Below, one piece after another: positions 52,779 through 62,051 of a stretch of 64,000 nt of DNA. Positions within the stretch are counted from its first letter, which is position 1. Each line of letters opens with the position of its first letter. Below the pieces are notes generated by a model. That model was given only the letters and a program-made list of their open reading frames with translations. It searched no databases and had not been told where the DNA came from. This DNA is from Fontisphaera persica (GTDB lineage: Bacteria; Verrucomicrobiota; Verrucomicrobiia; Limisphaerales; Fontisphaeraceae): contig NZ_CP116615.1 of assembly GCF_024832785.1 (NCBI RefSeq), positions 4,464,001-4,528,000 of the forward strand, written 5' to 3'. Both the position numbers and the translations under genes were made by a program.

Positions 52779-53873
52779 TCAGACTCCAGCAGGGCCGGTT
52801 TCCAAGATGGTGGCGCGGAATCTCTCGGCGCCGGCGGACAGTTCCACTTCCCGGCCGGGCCGGTCGTATTCGCGGCGAATATAAACGAGGGCGAGGTTGG
52901 ACTTTAATGCCGGAGAGTAAGTCGAGCTGGTGGCATAGCCAATCTCTTTCCCGCCCTCAAATACCTTATCGCCTTTTTGGGGTAAAACTTTAGCGCTTTG
53001 TTGCCAGGCGACGCGGCGGAGGTGTTTGGCGACCTGGCCGTAGGTGCGGATGCGGGCGATGACTTCCTGGCCGGTGTAGCAGCCCTTGGTGTAGCTGATG
53101 GCACGGGTATCGAGGCCGGCTTCCGGGGCCAGGTTGGTATCGTCCATGTCCACGGGAAAGCGAGGGATGCCCTGCTCGATGCGGGCGGTTTCCAGGGCCT
53201 CCCAACCGGCGGCGCGTCCGCCGGCGCGGGCGGCGGCCGCCAGCAGGGCGGTCCAGACGGATTCGAGCGCCGACACGGGCACGAAGAGGTCCACGCCGCA
53301 GGTGAGGAGGCGGGGGACGTTGGCGAGGCAGAGCTCGCCCCAGGCCGGATGTTGGACGGTGACGGAGTGACAGGGGGCGGTGGGGAGTGCCACGCCAAGG
53401 TTCAGGCTTTCGACCACGGCCCGGGCGTGGGGGCCTTGCACGCTGAGCAGGCCGTAGTGAGGGGTGACGTTGACCAGTTGGACGTCATCGGCGATGAGGT
53501 ATTTTTCGATGCGCCGGGAGACCGCTTCGAGCTGGCCCGGCTCGAAATCGAGCAGGAGTTCCTGGGCGAGGGCGTGAATGTACAGGTCAGCCTGGACCTT
53601 GCCTTTGGGGGTGAGGAGGGCGGCGTAACAGCCCTGGCCGGGCTGGAGGTCCTTGACGTTGTTGGTGACCTGGCCGTTGAGAAAGCGCTGGCGGTCCTGG
53701 CCGGTGAGGCAGAGTCGCCCGCGGGCCGAGAGGTCGAGCACGCCGGCGGTATCGGTCAGGGCGCGGTACTCGCCGGGGGCATCGCCGTAGTGGGCCACGA
53801 GGTCCACGCCATTGACGGAGGTGAAGCGCGCGCCGAGGCTGGCGTGGGTTTCCTGCAAGGGCAGAACGCGCAT
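52779..53873 (-). CDS. ygfZ: Folate-binding protein YgfZ/IBA57-like
   Basis: 364 residues from the ATG at 53873; the frame is open further upstream, but there it is antisense-like and overlaps the AIM24 gene. The GcvT-like fold shows RALTDTAGVLDLSARGRLCL, FLNGQVTNNVKDL and the YgfZ signature KGCYTGQEVIARI. YgfZ/IBA57 proteins support maturation of certain 4Fe-4S enzymes, including lipoate synthase, in a folate-dependent way. It is the last gene of a run that begins with the lipoyl-dependent dehydrogenase genes, which fits that role. Confidence 0.9.
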   Translation of the reverse strand: MRVLPLQETHASLGARFTSVNGVDLVAHYGDAPGEYRALTDTAGVLDLSARGRLCLTGQDRQRFLNGQVTNNVKDLQPGQGCYAALLTPKGKVQADLYIHALAQELLLDFEPGQLEAVSRRIEKYLIADDVQLVNVTPHYGLLSVQGPHARAVVESLNLGVALPTAPCHSVTVQHPAWGELCLANVPRLLTCGVDLFVPVSALESVWTALLAAAARAGGRAAGWEALETARIEQGIPRFPVDMDDTNLAPEAGLDTRAISYTKGCYTGQEVIARIRTYGQVAKHLRRVAWQQSAKVLPQKGDKVFEGGKEIGYATSSTYSPALKSNLALVYIRREYDRPGREVELSAGAERFRATILETGPAGV

Positions 53874-53889
53874 GGGACGACGGGCCGGC

Positions 53890-54729
53890 TCAGTCGCCGT
53901 CGAGCAGATTGCCCAAGCCGCCGAGCACGGAGCCTTCCTCGCGGCGGCCGCCCGCCTGGGAGGCGGCAACGATGCGGTCGGCCAGGCGGCTGAGCGGCAG
54001 GCTTTGGAGCCAGACGCGGCCCGGCCCGCGGAGGGTGGCGAAGAACAAGCCTTCGCCGCCGAAGAGGGCGGTTTTGATTTTGCCAACAAACTGGATGTCA
54101 AACTGGACGGAGGGCTGGAAGGCCACCACGCAGCCGGTGTCCACCCGCAGCACTTCGTTGGGGGCGAGGATTTTTTCGCAGAGAGTGCCGCCGGCGTGGA
54201 TGAAGGCGTAGCCGTCCCCCTGGAGGCGTTGCAAAATGAAGCCTTCGCCGCCAAACAGGCCCGCGCCGATGCGGCGTTGGAAGGCGATGCCGACGGTGAC
54301 GCCCTTGGCGGCGCAGAGGAAGGCGTCCTTTTGGGTGTGGAGCTCGCCGCCCAATTCGGCGAGGTGGACGGGGATGATTTTGCCCGGATACGGCGCGCCA
54401 AAGGCGACGCGGCGTTTGGCGGGGGCGCGGTTTTGAAAGACGGTCATGAAGAGGGATTCGCCGGTGAGGAGGCGTTTGCCGGCGCCGACGAGGGCGGAAA
54501 GAAAGCCGCTGTTTTGTTGGGAGCCGTCGCCGAAGACAGTTTCCATTTCGATGCCGTCTTCCATGTACATCATGGAGCCGGCCTCGGCGACGGCGGCTTC
54601 CATGGGGTCGAGCTCGATTTCGACGAACTGCATGTCGTCGCCGAAAATCTTGAAGTCAATTTCGTGCATGACCCGCGGAGGCGGGGGTGCACTGCCGATG
54701 ACGGGAGGTACGATTGGTGGTTTATCCAT
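53890..54729 (-). CDS. AIM24/TIGR00266 family protein
   Basis: 279 residues. The N-terminal Pro-rich lead is followed by the beta-rich AIM24 fold, with [57 protein letters not shown] and repeated glycine-rich turns ([37 protein letters not shown]). This family forms a tryptophan-RNA-binding-attenuation-protein-like (TRAP-like) fold. Its biochemical role is unknown in bacteria; the yeast relative works in mitochondria. It lies 12 bp after nfo and 16 bp before ygfZ. Confidence 0.9.
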   Translation of the reverse strand: MDKPPIVPPVIGSAPPPPRVMHEIDFKIFGDDMQFVEIELDPMEAAVAEAGSMMYMEDGIEMETVFGDGSQQNSGFLSALVGAGKRLLTGESLFMTVFQNRAPAKRRVAFGAPYPGKIIPVHLAELGGELHTQKDAFLCAAKGVTVGIAFQRRIGAGLFGGEGFILQRLQGDGYAFIHAGGTLCEKILAPNEVLRVDTGCVVAFQPSVQFDIQFVGKIKTALFGGEGLFFATLRGPGRVWLQSLPLSRLADRIVAASQAGGRREEGSVLGGLGNLLDGD

Positions 54730-54741
54730 AACAAAGTCCCA

Positions 54742-55683
54742 TTACGATGTCAGTTGAGGTTTAATATGCGCGGGTTTTGGAGACTTGCCAAGTGCCGGCT
54801 GGGCTGGTTTGCGCCGTCTGCGGGCTGTTGGGGGCGGAGGCTCCATCAAGCTGCGGAGGATGGCGAGATTTTCCACGTCTTCATGCAAATCTTCGGATTT
54901 GGGCGTTTCCAGGCAGCCGGGGCGGTCGCGAAAGCGGGGGTCATTGACGATGTGGCGGAAGGCGTCGCGTCCCATCGCTCCCTGGCCGATGCCGGCGTGG
55001 CGGTCCACGCGGGAGCCCAAGGGGCTTTTGGAATCGTTGAGATGAAAAGCCAGGAGCTGGTCGAGGCCCAGGCGGCGCTCGCATTCGGCGATGAGGGCAT
55101 CCCACACCTTGGGATAACGGAGGTCATAACCGGCGGCAAAGAAGTGGGCGGTGTCCAGGCACACGGCGAGGCGTTGGGGGTGTTTCACCAGGGCGTACAA
55201 CTCAAAGAGGTGCTCCAGCCGATGGCCCAGGCAAGTGCCCTGGCCCGCGGTGTTTTCGAGGGCAATGCGGACGGGGGAATGGGGCGTGGCCTGAAAGACT
55301 TCATCCAGGGCGGCGGCGGCCTGGCGCAAGCCGGTGGTTTCTCCGTGGCCCAGATGGGCACCGGGATGCAAGACCAGGAAGGGGAGGCCGAGGCTTTCGG
55401 CCAGTTGGATTTCCTGGGTAAGTGATTGGAGGGAGCGGTCGCGGTTGGGGGAGGCGGGGGCGGCGATGTTAATCAGGTAGCCCGTGTGGCCAAAAATGGC
55501 GGAGAGCTGGCCCGCGGCGGCGAGTTGGGCAAAGCGGGCCAGGTCCTGCGGCGGGTAGGGCCGGCCAAACCATTGCATGTTGTTTTTGACAAACAACTGC
55601 ACGATTTCGCAGCCGATGCCCAGGCCGCGTTCGAGGGCGCGATGGACCCCGCCGCTGGTGGACATGTGGGCGCCGAGTTTCAT
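54742..55683 (-). CDS. nfo: Deoxyribonuclease IV (endonuclease IV)
   Basis: 313 residues of the AP endonuclease 2 family. Motifs are KLGAHMSTSGGVHRALE at the start, FGHTGYLINIAAP, LVLHPGAHLGHGE, RIALENTAGQGTCLGHRLEH, CLDTAHFFAAGYDL and AFHLNDSKSPLGSRVDRHAG, which supply the three-zinc site. It cuts DNA 5' to abasic sites. A basic C-terminal tail (ARRRRKPAQPALGKSPK) of about 25 residues is extra. It follows the E2 gene by 18 bp. Confidence 0.96.
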   Translation of the reverse strand: MKLGAHMSTSGGVHRALERGLGIGCEIVQLFVKNNMQWFGRPYPPQDLARFAQLAAAGQLSAIFGHTGYLINIAAPASPNRDRSLQSLTQEIQLAESLGLPFLVLHPGAHLGHGETTGLRQAAAALDEVFQATPHSPVRIALENTAGQGTCLGHRLEHLFELYALVKHPQRLAVCLDTAHFFAAGYDLRYPKVWDALIAECERRLGLDQLLAFHLNDSKSPLGSRVDRHAGIGQGAMGRDAFRHIVNDPRFRDRPGCLETPKSEDLHEDVENLAILRSLMEPPPPTARRRRKPAQPALGKSPKPAHIKPQLTS

Positions 55684-55701
55684 GAGGGTCGGCGGGAGAG
55701 C

Positions 55702-56913
55702 CTATAATTGGTCGGGCTGGTTCATCAGGGCAGCAATGCGGGTCAACAACCGCCCGGCGGCGCCGCCGTCCAAGACGCGGTGGTCAAAGCTCAGGGTCAA
55801 ATAAGCCTCCGTGACGGGCACAAACTGGCCCTTGGCGTCGTCCCAGCGCGGGACTTTGCGGCCGGCGCCCAGGCCCAGCACGAGGGTTTGCTCCGGCAGG
55901 GGGATGGGGGTGGCCCAAATCAGGCCGAAGGTCCCGTAATTGGTGACGGTGCAGATGGAGCCGCCGGTGGCGTCGGCGGGCAGATTGCGCGCGCGCGCCT
56001 GGCGCAGCAAACGCTCATAAAGGGGGACCAATTCGACGAGGCGCTTTTGGTCGGCGGCCCGGATGACGGGGACCAGCACGCCTTCCTCGGCTTCGACGGC
56101 AAAGCCAATGTCCACCGCCGGGGGATGGACGATGCGGGCGCCAACCAAACGGCCGGCGGGGGCGCTGTTTTCGGCGAGGGCCAGGGCGAGGGCGCGCAGG
56201 GCATACAAGGTGGGGCCGGGTTTGGGGTCGAATTGCTTGCGATGTTGCAGGAGGGGGTCGAGCAGGACGGGCAACCCCACGGTGGCGAGGGGCCGGGTCC
56301 AGCTCCGGCGCATGGCGTCGGCCACGGCGACGCGCATGGGCGAGGCGGGGGTGAGTTTTTGCTGCTCCAAGTGGGCAATGTAGCGCTCAAAGTCCTCGAT
56401 GGTGACGCGGCCGCCGGCGCCGCTGCCGGCGATGCCGGCCAAATCGGCCGCCTGGAGTCCCAGCTCCTGGATGCGGGCCTTGAGGCGCGGGGACATGTAG
56501 GTGGCGCCTACGCGGTCGGCGGGCACGGGCAGGCCCTTGACGCGCGGCTCGACTTTTTGGGGGGGTGAGGCGAGGGGCAAAGTGGAGACGGTCGAAGAGG
56601 GCGGCGTTGGCGGCTGGGGGGGGGCTGCGGGGGGTGGAGGGGGGGCGGTGGTGGTGGGTGGCGTGATGGCTTGTTCCGCCTCGATGTGGCCCAGCACGGC
56701 GCCGACGGGATAACTTTCGTTGACCTGCACGCGCCATTCGGCCAGGCGTCCGGCACAGGGGCTGACGACGGTCATGGTGGCTTTGTTGGTTTCCACTTCG
56801 AGGACTTCCTGGTGGTTTTCGACGTGGTCGCCCGGGGCCACCAGCAGGCGCACGACGGTGGCTTCGGCGATGGATTCACCCAATTGCGGCATCAAAATGG
56901 GGACGTATGGCAT
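55702..56913 (-). CDS. 2-oxoacid dehydrogenase E2 (dihydrolipoyl acyltransferase)
   Basis: 403 residues. The N-terminal lipoyl domain (MPQLGESIAEATVVRLLVAP) has the lipoylation site EVETNKATM. After a Pro-rich linker comes the peripheral subunit-binding domain (YMSPRLKARIQELGLQAADL, GAGGRVTIEDFERY). The catalytic acyltransferase domain ends with LTLSFDHRVLDGGAAGRLL, containing the active-site His and Asp. It transfers the acyl group to CoA in a pyruvate or branched-chain complex. It follows the E1 genes by 31 bp. No E3 gene is nearby. Confidence 0.94.
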   Translation of the reverse strand: MPYVPILMPQLGESIAEATVVRLLVAPGDHVENHQEVLEVETNKATMTVVSPCAGRLAEWRVQVNESYPVGAVLGHIEAEQAITPPTTTAPPPPPAAPPQPPTPPSSTVSTLPLASPPQKVEPRVKGLPVPADRVGATYMSPRLKARIQELGLQAADLAGIAGSGAGGRVTIEDFERYIAHLEQQKLTPASPMRVAVADAMRRSWTRPLATVGLPVLLDPLLQHRKQFDPKPGPTLYALRALALALAENSAPAGRLVGARIVHPPAVDIGFAVEAEEGVLVPVIRAADQKRLVELVPLYERLLRQARARNLPADATGGSICTVTNYGTFGLIWATPIPLPEQTLVLGLGAGRKVPRWDDAKGQFVPVTEAYLTLSFDHRVLDGGAAGRLLTRIAALMNQPDQL

Positions 56914-56944
56914 AAGGCAGGCAAAAGGATGGGTTTGGCTGAAA

Positions 56945-57910
56945 TCATAGGCGCAGGAGTTTGCGGGCTGCTTCGGCGATGGAGCGCGCGGTGGGGCGGT
57001 GGGCGGCCCACAAATTGGGATGGAAAGGGATGGGAGTATCTTTGGCGTTCAACCGCTGGGGCGGCGCGTCCAGGAGGTTGAAGCCTTCGGCGGCCACGCG
57101 GGCCACGATTTCGGCGGTGACGCCTCCCCACGGCCAGGCTTCGCCCACGGCGAGGAGGCGGCCGGTGCGGGCCACGGAGGCCATGATGGTGTCGGTGTCG
57201 AGGGGTTTGACGGAGCGGAGGTCCACGATTTCCAGTTCGGCGCCTTCGGCGGCCAGCTCCTCGGCGGCGGCCAGGGCTTCATGGACCATGGCGCTGTAGG
57301 TGACCAGGGAGAGGTCGCGGCCGGGGCGGGTGATGCGGGCGCGTCCGGCGGGGAGGGCGGTTTCCGGCAGGGCTTCTGCTTTGAGATGGTAGTAAAGGAA
57401 TTTGTGTTCGCAGAAAATCACGGGGTCATCAATGGCCACGGCTTCCAGCAACATGCTGTAGGCGTCTTCGACGGTGGCGGGGGTCATGACAATCAGGCCG
57501 GGGTAATGGGCGTAGAGCGCCTCCATGCTCTGGCTGTGGAAGGGGCCGCTGCCCAAGGTGCCGCCGGAGGGGAGGCGGACCACGATGGGGCAGGGGACGC
57601 CGGTGCGCCAGAAGAGGGTGGCGGCCTGGTTGACAATCTGGTTGAAGGCGACGGTGGAAAAATCGGCGAATTGAATTTCGACGATGGGGCGCATGCCTTC
57701 GATGGCGGCGCCCACGGCGGCGCCGAGGATGGCGTCTTCGCTGATGGGGGCATCCAGCACCCGGCCGGGAAATTCCTGCTGCAGGTTTTTGGTGGCTTTG
57801 AAGGCACCGCCGAAGGCGCCCACATCCTGGCCGTAAATAAAGACCCGCGGATCCTCGGCCAGGGCTTTGGCCTGGGCGGCGCGGATGGCTTCAAGGTAAG
57901 TGATGCTCAT
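56945..57910 (-). CDS. 2-oxoacid dehydrogenase E1 beta subunit
   Basis: 321 residues from the ATG at 57910 (MSITYLEAIRAAQAKALAED); longer open frame upstream belongs to the E1 alpha gene in another frame. Typical patches are VFIYGQDVGAFGGAFKATKN, APISEDAILGAAVGAAIEGM, SGGTLGSGPFHSQSMEALYA and DLRSVKPLDTDTIMASV. It forms the thiamine diphosphate enzyme with E1 alpha. It starts 17 bp after E1 alpha. Confidence 0.94.
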   Translation of the reverse strand: MSITYLEAIRAAQAKALAEDPRVFIYGQDVGAFGGAFKATKNLQQEFPGRVLDAPISEDAILGAAVGAAIEGMRPIVEIQFADFSTVAFNQIVNQAATLFWRTGVPCPIVVRLPSGGTLGSGPFHSQSMEALYAHYPGLIVMTPATVEDAYSMLLEAVAIDDPVIFCEHKFLYYHLKAEALPETALPAGRARITRPGRDLSLVTYSAMVHEALAAAEELAAEGAELEIVDLRSVKPLDTDTIMASVARTGRLLAVGEAWPWGGVTAEIVARVAAEGFNLLDAPPQRLNAKDTPIPFHPNLWAAHRPTARSIAEAARKLLRL

Positions 57911-57927
57911 GCAACCCCGGTCTCCCC

Positions 57928-58956
57928 TTAGGTCGAAGCAAATTGGTCCAACAAACGGGTGGTGCTGATGGCCTCCCAGCGTTCCGCATAGGGGTCGGGC
58001 GCCGGCTCCTGTTGCACCTGGGCGACGGCCGCCTCGATTTCCTGCTGCACCTGGGAGCGCCATTGTTGAATTTGGGCGGGCGAGGCGGCTCCTGCGGCGA
58101 GCACCTGTTGTTCGGCCACGGCGAGGCAATCGCGGCCCAGCGGCGATTCTTTGAGGCGCGGGTCCACATAGAAGGCGTCATCGTGTTCGCCATGGCCGCA
58201 GAGGCGGAGGAGGGAGGCGACCACCATTTGGGGGCCGTGCCCTTCCCGGGCCCGCCTGACGGCGGTGTTCAACGTGGCCAGACAGGCGCTCAGGTCGGTG
58301 CCGTCCACCCCATGACCGTCCACGCCGTAGCCTTTGGCGCGGTCGAGGAGGCTGGCGCAGGCATATTGGCGGGAGGTGGGGGTGGAGTAGGCGTATTGAT
58401 TGTCCGCAATGACGAGCACCAGCGGGAGCCGCTCCACCGCGGCCTGGTTGAGGGCTTCGTGGAAGGCGCCGGTGGAGGTGCCGCCGTCGCCGATGCAGGT
58501 GGCGCCGACAGTGCCGGAGCGGCCCTGGAGGCGGCGGGCGAGGAGGGCGCCGTTGACCACGGAGATCATGGCGCCGAGGTGGCTGATCATGACGTAGAGG
58601 CCGGCGCGGGGACGCCCCCGATGGATATTGCCGTCGCGTCCGCGCATGGGACCGAGGACGGAGCCTAGATGGGTGCGCACGGCATCCAGCACGGGCTCGC
58701 CAAAGGCCAGGCGACCCGCCAAATCCCGAATCAAGGGTGCGAAAATATCGCCCGGCCGGAGGGCCATGCCGATGGACACGCTCAGGGCCTCCTGCCCGCG
58801 GCCCAGGAAAACGCCACCATGGATGCGGCCGCCCCGGTAGAGGTTGGCCATTTTTTCATCCAGCGCCCGTGCAAGCAACATCCAGCGGAAAGCCTGGGCG
58901 AGACTTTCCGCCCTGGACTCCCCAACCGTGTCCCGGGTCGTTTGCGTTGCGACCAT
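57928..58956 (-). CDS. 2-oxoacid dehydrogenase E1 alpha subunit
   Basis: 342 residues. The thiamine diphosphate motif starts with GDGGTSTGAFHEALNQAAVE and ends with ADNQYAYSTPTS. GRDGNIHRGRPRAGLYVMIS and the phosphorylation-loop region GHGEHDDAFYVDPR are also visible. It decarboxylates a 2-oxoacid and passes the acyl group to lipoyl-E2. The pattern is closer to branched-chain or acetoin-type E1 than to the large homodimeric pyruvate E1, but the substrate is not certain. First gene of a six-gene minus-strand run with gaps of 12-31 bp. Confidence 0.93.
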   Translation of the reverse strand: MVATQTTRDTVGESRAESLAQAFRWMLLARALDEKMANLYRGGRIHGGVFLGRGQEALSVSIGMALRPGDIFAPLIRDLAGRLAFGEPVLDAVRTHLGSVLGPMRGRDGNIHRGRPRAGLYVMISHLGAMISVVNGALLARRLQGRSGTVGATCIGDGGTSTGAFHEALNQAAVERLPLVLVIADNQYAYSTPTSRQYACASLLDRAKGYGVDGHGVDGTDLSACLATLNTAVRRAREGHGPQMVVASLLRLCGHGEHDDAFYVDPRLKESPLGRDCLAVAEQQVLAAGAASPAQIQQWRSQVQQEIEAAVAQVQQEPAPDPYAERWEAISTTRLLDQFAST

Positions 58957-59053
58957 GGCGGCAGTTTAGGCAAAAAGGGGGCAAGCGGCAAACTTTTTAG
59001 GAGGCGGAGACCTGGGGGAGGGGCGGCATGGGGGCGGTGGGGTTATGGGCTGT

Positions 59054-60190
59054 TCATACCTCCAACTGGCGGTCAAATTGGGTGAGGTTTTTGATGCCGC
59101 GGCGGCCGATGACGACCACGTCTTCCATGCGGATGCCGCCCAGCTCGGGGTAATAGAGGCCGGGTTCGATGCACACCACGTGCCCGCGGAGGACCAGGTC
59201 CGGGGATTGGGCGGCCAGGAGGGGGGATTCATGCAGTTCCAGACCCACGCCGTGGCCGGTGCCATGGAAGAAGCCTTCTTTGCGGCGCGGCTGCAGACGG
59301 GTGGGATAGCCCTGCGCCTGAAAGAAGGCCGCAACGGACTGGTGGATTTCACTGGCGGGGCGGCCATGCCGCAACTGGGCGAAGGCCAGTTGTTGCGCCC
59401 GGCAGACGGTGTCATGGAGGCGGCGCAAGGCCTCGGAGGCACGGCCCTTGACGACGGTGCGGGTGATGTCGCCAAAGTAACCGGTTTTTTGTGAGCGCGG
59501 GAAGACGTCGAGGACGATAGGCTCGCCGGCACGGAGGGCGCCGTGGCCGGGTTCATGGGGGTCGCAGGCCTGGACACCGCCCGCCACGATGGTGTTGCCC
59601 GGGACGCCGCCCGCCTGGTAAATGGCGGTGTTCATGATGGCCCGCAATTTTTCGGCGGTGAGCGTGCTGTTATGGTAGGTGAGTTTGCCCTGGCGGCCGA
59701 TTTTGCTGTTTTTGAGCACTTGCAGGCCTTCGGCCAGTCCGACTTCAGCCATGATGAGGGCGGCGCTGATTTTTTTGATTTCCTCGGTGGTTTTGGTGGC
59801 CCGCTCGGGGAAAAGGGGGCCGTTGGCCACCTTGAGCTTGACCTTGAGCCGCCGCAATTGGCGGGCCAGGCCATAAGGGAAATCCATGGGGGCGATGAGT
59901 TTTTTTACTTTGTGCTCGCGGAGCAGGGCCCGAATGACGCGGGCCAGGAAGTCGTAGCTGTGAAAGGCCACGCCGTTGGAGGCCGTGGAACGGAAGGCGC
60001 CCAGGGGCAGGATACGGCAGCGTCCTTTGAGGCGGCGGAGGCGGGGGACTTCGAGGTCTGGCACCACCAGGAAGCAACGGCCTTTGAGCCGAAGGTAAAT
60101 AAAAGCGTCCGGTGAAATCATCCCTGTGGCGTAAAGCATGTCGGCATTACGCTCGCTGGCCCCGTACATCAGCAAGTTAGGTGATTTCAT
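59054..60190 (-). CDS. Xaa-Pro peptidase, M24 family
   Basis: 378 residues. A creatinase-like N-terminal domain is followed by the pita-bread metallopeptidase domain. Metal-site motifs are PIVLDVFPRSQKTGYFGDIT (Asp-x10-Asp), GTGHGVGLELHESPLL (His), CIEPGLYYPELGGIRMEDVV (Glu) with the final Glu in RMED. It removes N-terminal residues preceding proline. The N-terminal LMYGASERNADMLYATGM is typical of the family. It has its own upstream region of about 125 bp. Confidence 0.92.
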   Translation of the reverse strand: MKSPNLLMYGASERNADMLYATGMISPDAFIYLRLKGRCFLVVPDLEVPRLRRLKGRCRILPLGAFRSTASNGVAFHSYDFLARVIRALLREHKVKKLIAPMDFPYGLARQLRRLKVKLKVANGPLFPERATKTTEEIKKISAALIMAEVGLAEGLQVLKNSKIGRQGKLTYHNSTLTAEKLRAIMNTAIYQAGGVPGNTIVAGGVQACDPHEPGHGALRAGEPIVLDVFPRSQKTGYFGDITRTVVKGRASEALRRLHDTVCRAQQLAFAQLRHGRPASEIHQSVAAFFQAQGYPTRLQPRRKEGFFHGTGHGVGLELHESPLLAAQSPDLVLRGHVVCIEPGLYYPELGGIRMEDVVVIGRRGIKNLTQFDRQLEV

Positions 60191-60317
60191 GACTTCGGAC
60201 GCCGGGTGTCAGGGCATCAAAGACCGCTTTGCCTGCCCTGTCAAACCCGGAAGCGCAAAAATTGTCCACAGGGGAGGCCTTGACTGAGTTGGGGGAGGGG
60301 CGCGGGTTTGAGCGTGG

Positions 60318-61592
60318 TTATTCTGCGATGCGATAGAGATGGGTGCGGGTGCGCAAAATCAACGCATTGCCCGTGACTGCCGGGGAGGCCATGAAGCCGG
60401 ATTCGAGGCGGTTTTCAGCCACTTTCTCGAATTTCCGGGCGGCCTTGAAGACGGTGGTTTTGCCGTCTTCACTGAAGCAATAAATCATGCTGGTGGCGGG
60501 GGCGTAGAGAGGCGAGGCGGAATAGTTGCCGCCGATGCGCTCGCGCCAGATTTCCTGGCCGGTCAGGGCGTCCAGGCAGGAGGCAAGGCCGCCGTCGTCC
60601 ACGACAAAAACCATGTCGTTCACCACCAGCGGGGAGGGTTTGCTGGGCATGCTGCGGTTGAGTTTCCAGACTTCGGCCGGGGGGCGGGTGGGGTCTTGGG
60701 GGTCGGGGCGCAAGGCGAGGAGCGTGCCGCGGGAGAAACCGCAGGTCATGTAAAGAAGGCCGTTGGCGTACACGGGCCTGCCGCTGGCGGAGTGGCAGGA
60801 GCGTTCTTCAAAGCGCCAGAATTCTTTGCCGGTCAACGGGTCGTAGGCATATTGGGCCTTGGCGCCCTGGCTGATGAGCAGGGGCCGGCCCTGGAGGTTC
60901 ACCACTTGGGGGGTGGCGAAAGCTTTGCGCAAATCGCCTTCCATGGCCGGTTTGCCTTGGGCGTCCAGGTCTTGAAAATCAATGGAGCGATTGACCCGCC
61001 AGACGGTTTTGCCGGTGTTTTTGTCCAGCGCCACGAGGTACTGATGGTCGCTGCCGTCGAAGTGCAGGATGAGGAGGTTTTGGTAGAGGATGGGGGAGGA
61101 CCCTGCGCCGCGGTAATGGTTGCACTCGAAATCTCGGCGCGTCCACAAAACCTTGCCGGTGCGGGTATCCACGGCGGCCGTGCCGGGCGCGCCAAAGGTG
61201 ACATAGACGCGTCCGTCTTCAATGGCGGGTGTGGGGGAGGCGTAGGAGTTGAACTTGTGGCAGTATTGGGGGGTCTCGACTTCAAACAGCAGCAGGTCGT
61301 GCAGGATTTTGCCGGTGCGCGCGTCCACGGCCAGGGCAGAGAGGCGGGTGCCGTCTTCGGTGGCGGTGGCGAGCCAGATTTGGTGGCCCCAGATGACGGG
61401 CGAAGCCCAGCCTTTGCCGTGGATGGGAGTTTTCCATTGGACGTGGTTGGTTTCGGACCAGGAGAGGGGCAGGCGGGCGGTTTTGGGGGCGTGGCCGTCG
61501 CCGGTGGGGCCGCGAAATTCGGGCCACGCGGATTGCGCCAGGAGGGAGGCGCCCGCCCACAAGACCAAAGCTGCGGAGGTCAGCATGTGCAT
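60318..61592 (-). CDS. Secreted PQQ-like beta-propeller protein, paralogue
   Basis: 424 residues from the ATG at 61592, giving a signal peptide (MLTSAALVLWAGASLLAQ); the start at 61619 is an alternative. The mature start SAWPEFRGPTGDGHAPKTAR parallels the WPRFRGPNGQG of the gene at 39805. Blades include LAVDARTGKILHDLLLFEVE, AAVDTRTGKVLWTRRDFECN and LVALDKNTGKTVWRVNRSID. It has the same family and expected fold as that gene. Function unknown; export is likely. Confidence 0.83.
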   Translation of the reverse strand: MHMLTSAALVLWAGASLLAQSAWPEFRGPTGDGHAPKTARLPLSWSETNHVQWKTPIHGKGWASPVIWGHQIWLATATEDGTRLSALAVDARTGKILHDLLLFEVETPQYCHKFNSYASPTPAIEDGRVYVTFGAPGTAAVDTRTGKVLWTRRDFECNHYRGAGSSPILYQNLLILHFDGSDHQYLVALDKNTGKTVWRVNRSIDFQDLDAQGKPAMEGDLRKAFATPQVVNLQGRPLLISQGAKAQYAYDPLTGKEFWRFEERSCHSASGRPVYANGLLYMTCGFSRGTLLALRPDPQDPTRPPAEVWKLNRSMPSKPSPLVVNDMVFVVDDGGLASCLDALTGQEIWRERIGGNYSASPLYAPATSMIYCFSEDGKTTVFKAARKFEKVAENRLESGFMASPAVTGNALILRTRTHLYRIAE

Positions 61593-61745
61593 GGGGGAGA
61601 AGATAACGGCGTTGGGCATGTCCGCCAATGGAGAAAAGGCGGGTGGCGGACGCTGGATGGGGGATGAGGGCCGCCCAATGGAGGGGCGCGGTACTTGGGT
61701 CTGTTTGGTCTTTACGGGGGCAGATGATTGGGTAGGCTTGCGGGC

Positions 61746-62003
61746 ATGAATGCGTTGCAAATCCTGGTCCTGGGGCCGGGGTGCGCCCGTTGCAAGACGC
61801 TGGCCCAGCTCACTGAACAGGCGGTCAAAGAACTGGGAATCCCTGCGGAAATCCACAAGGTCACCGAGGTGAAACAAATCGTGTCCCTGGGAGTGATGAT
61901 GACGCCGGCGCTGGCGGTCAACGGCAACCTCAAGCTCTCCGGCAAGGTGCCCACGCTGGCGGAATTAAAGGCGTTGCTGCAATCGGCGGCCGACACGGCC
62001 TGA
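61746..62003 (+). CDS. Small thioredoxin-fold (redox-active disulfide) protein
   Basis: 85 residues from the ATG at 61746. The sequence LQILVLGPGCARCKTLAQLT has a CxxC active site (C-A-R-C), and SLGVMMTPALAVNGNLKLSG contains the cis-proline. This matches the mini-thioredoxin family (TM0996-like), which acts as a cytoplasmic disulfide reductase. It lies 48 bp before the ProC-like gene. Confidence 0.9.
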   Translation: MNALQILVLGPGCARCKTLAQLTEQAVKELGIPAEIHKVTEVKQIVSLGVMMTPALAVNGNLKLSGKVPTLAELKALLQSAADTA

Positions 62004-62051
62004 GACCAGGAGCAACTGAACTTGGCGGTCAACCTCAACACGTGTTCCACC

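Noticed and set aside
53874-54401. N-terminal extension of the ygfZ frame
   Set aside because: Overlaps the AIM24 gene in another frame on the same strand and lacks family similarity; ygfZ proper begins at 53873.
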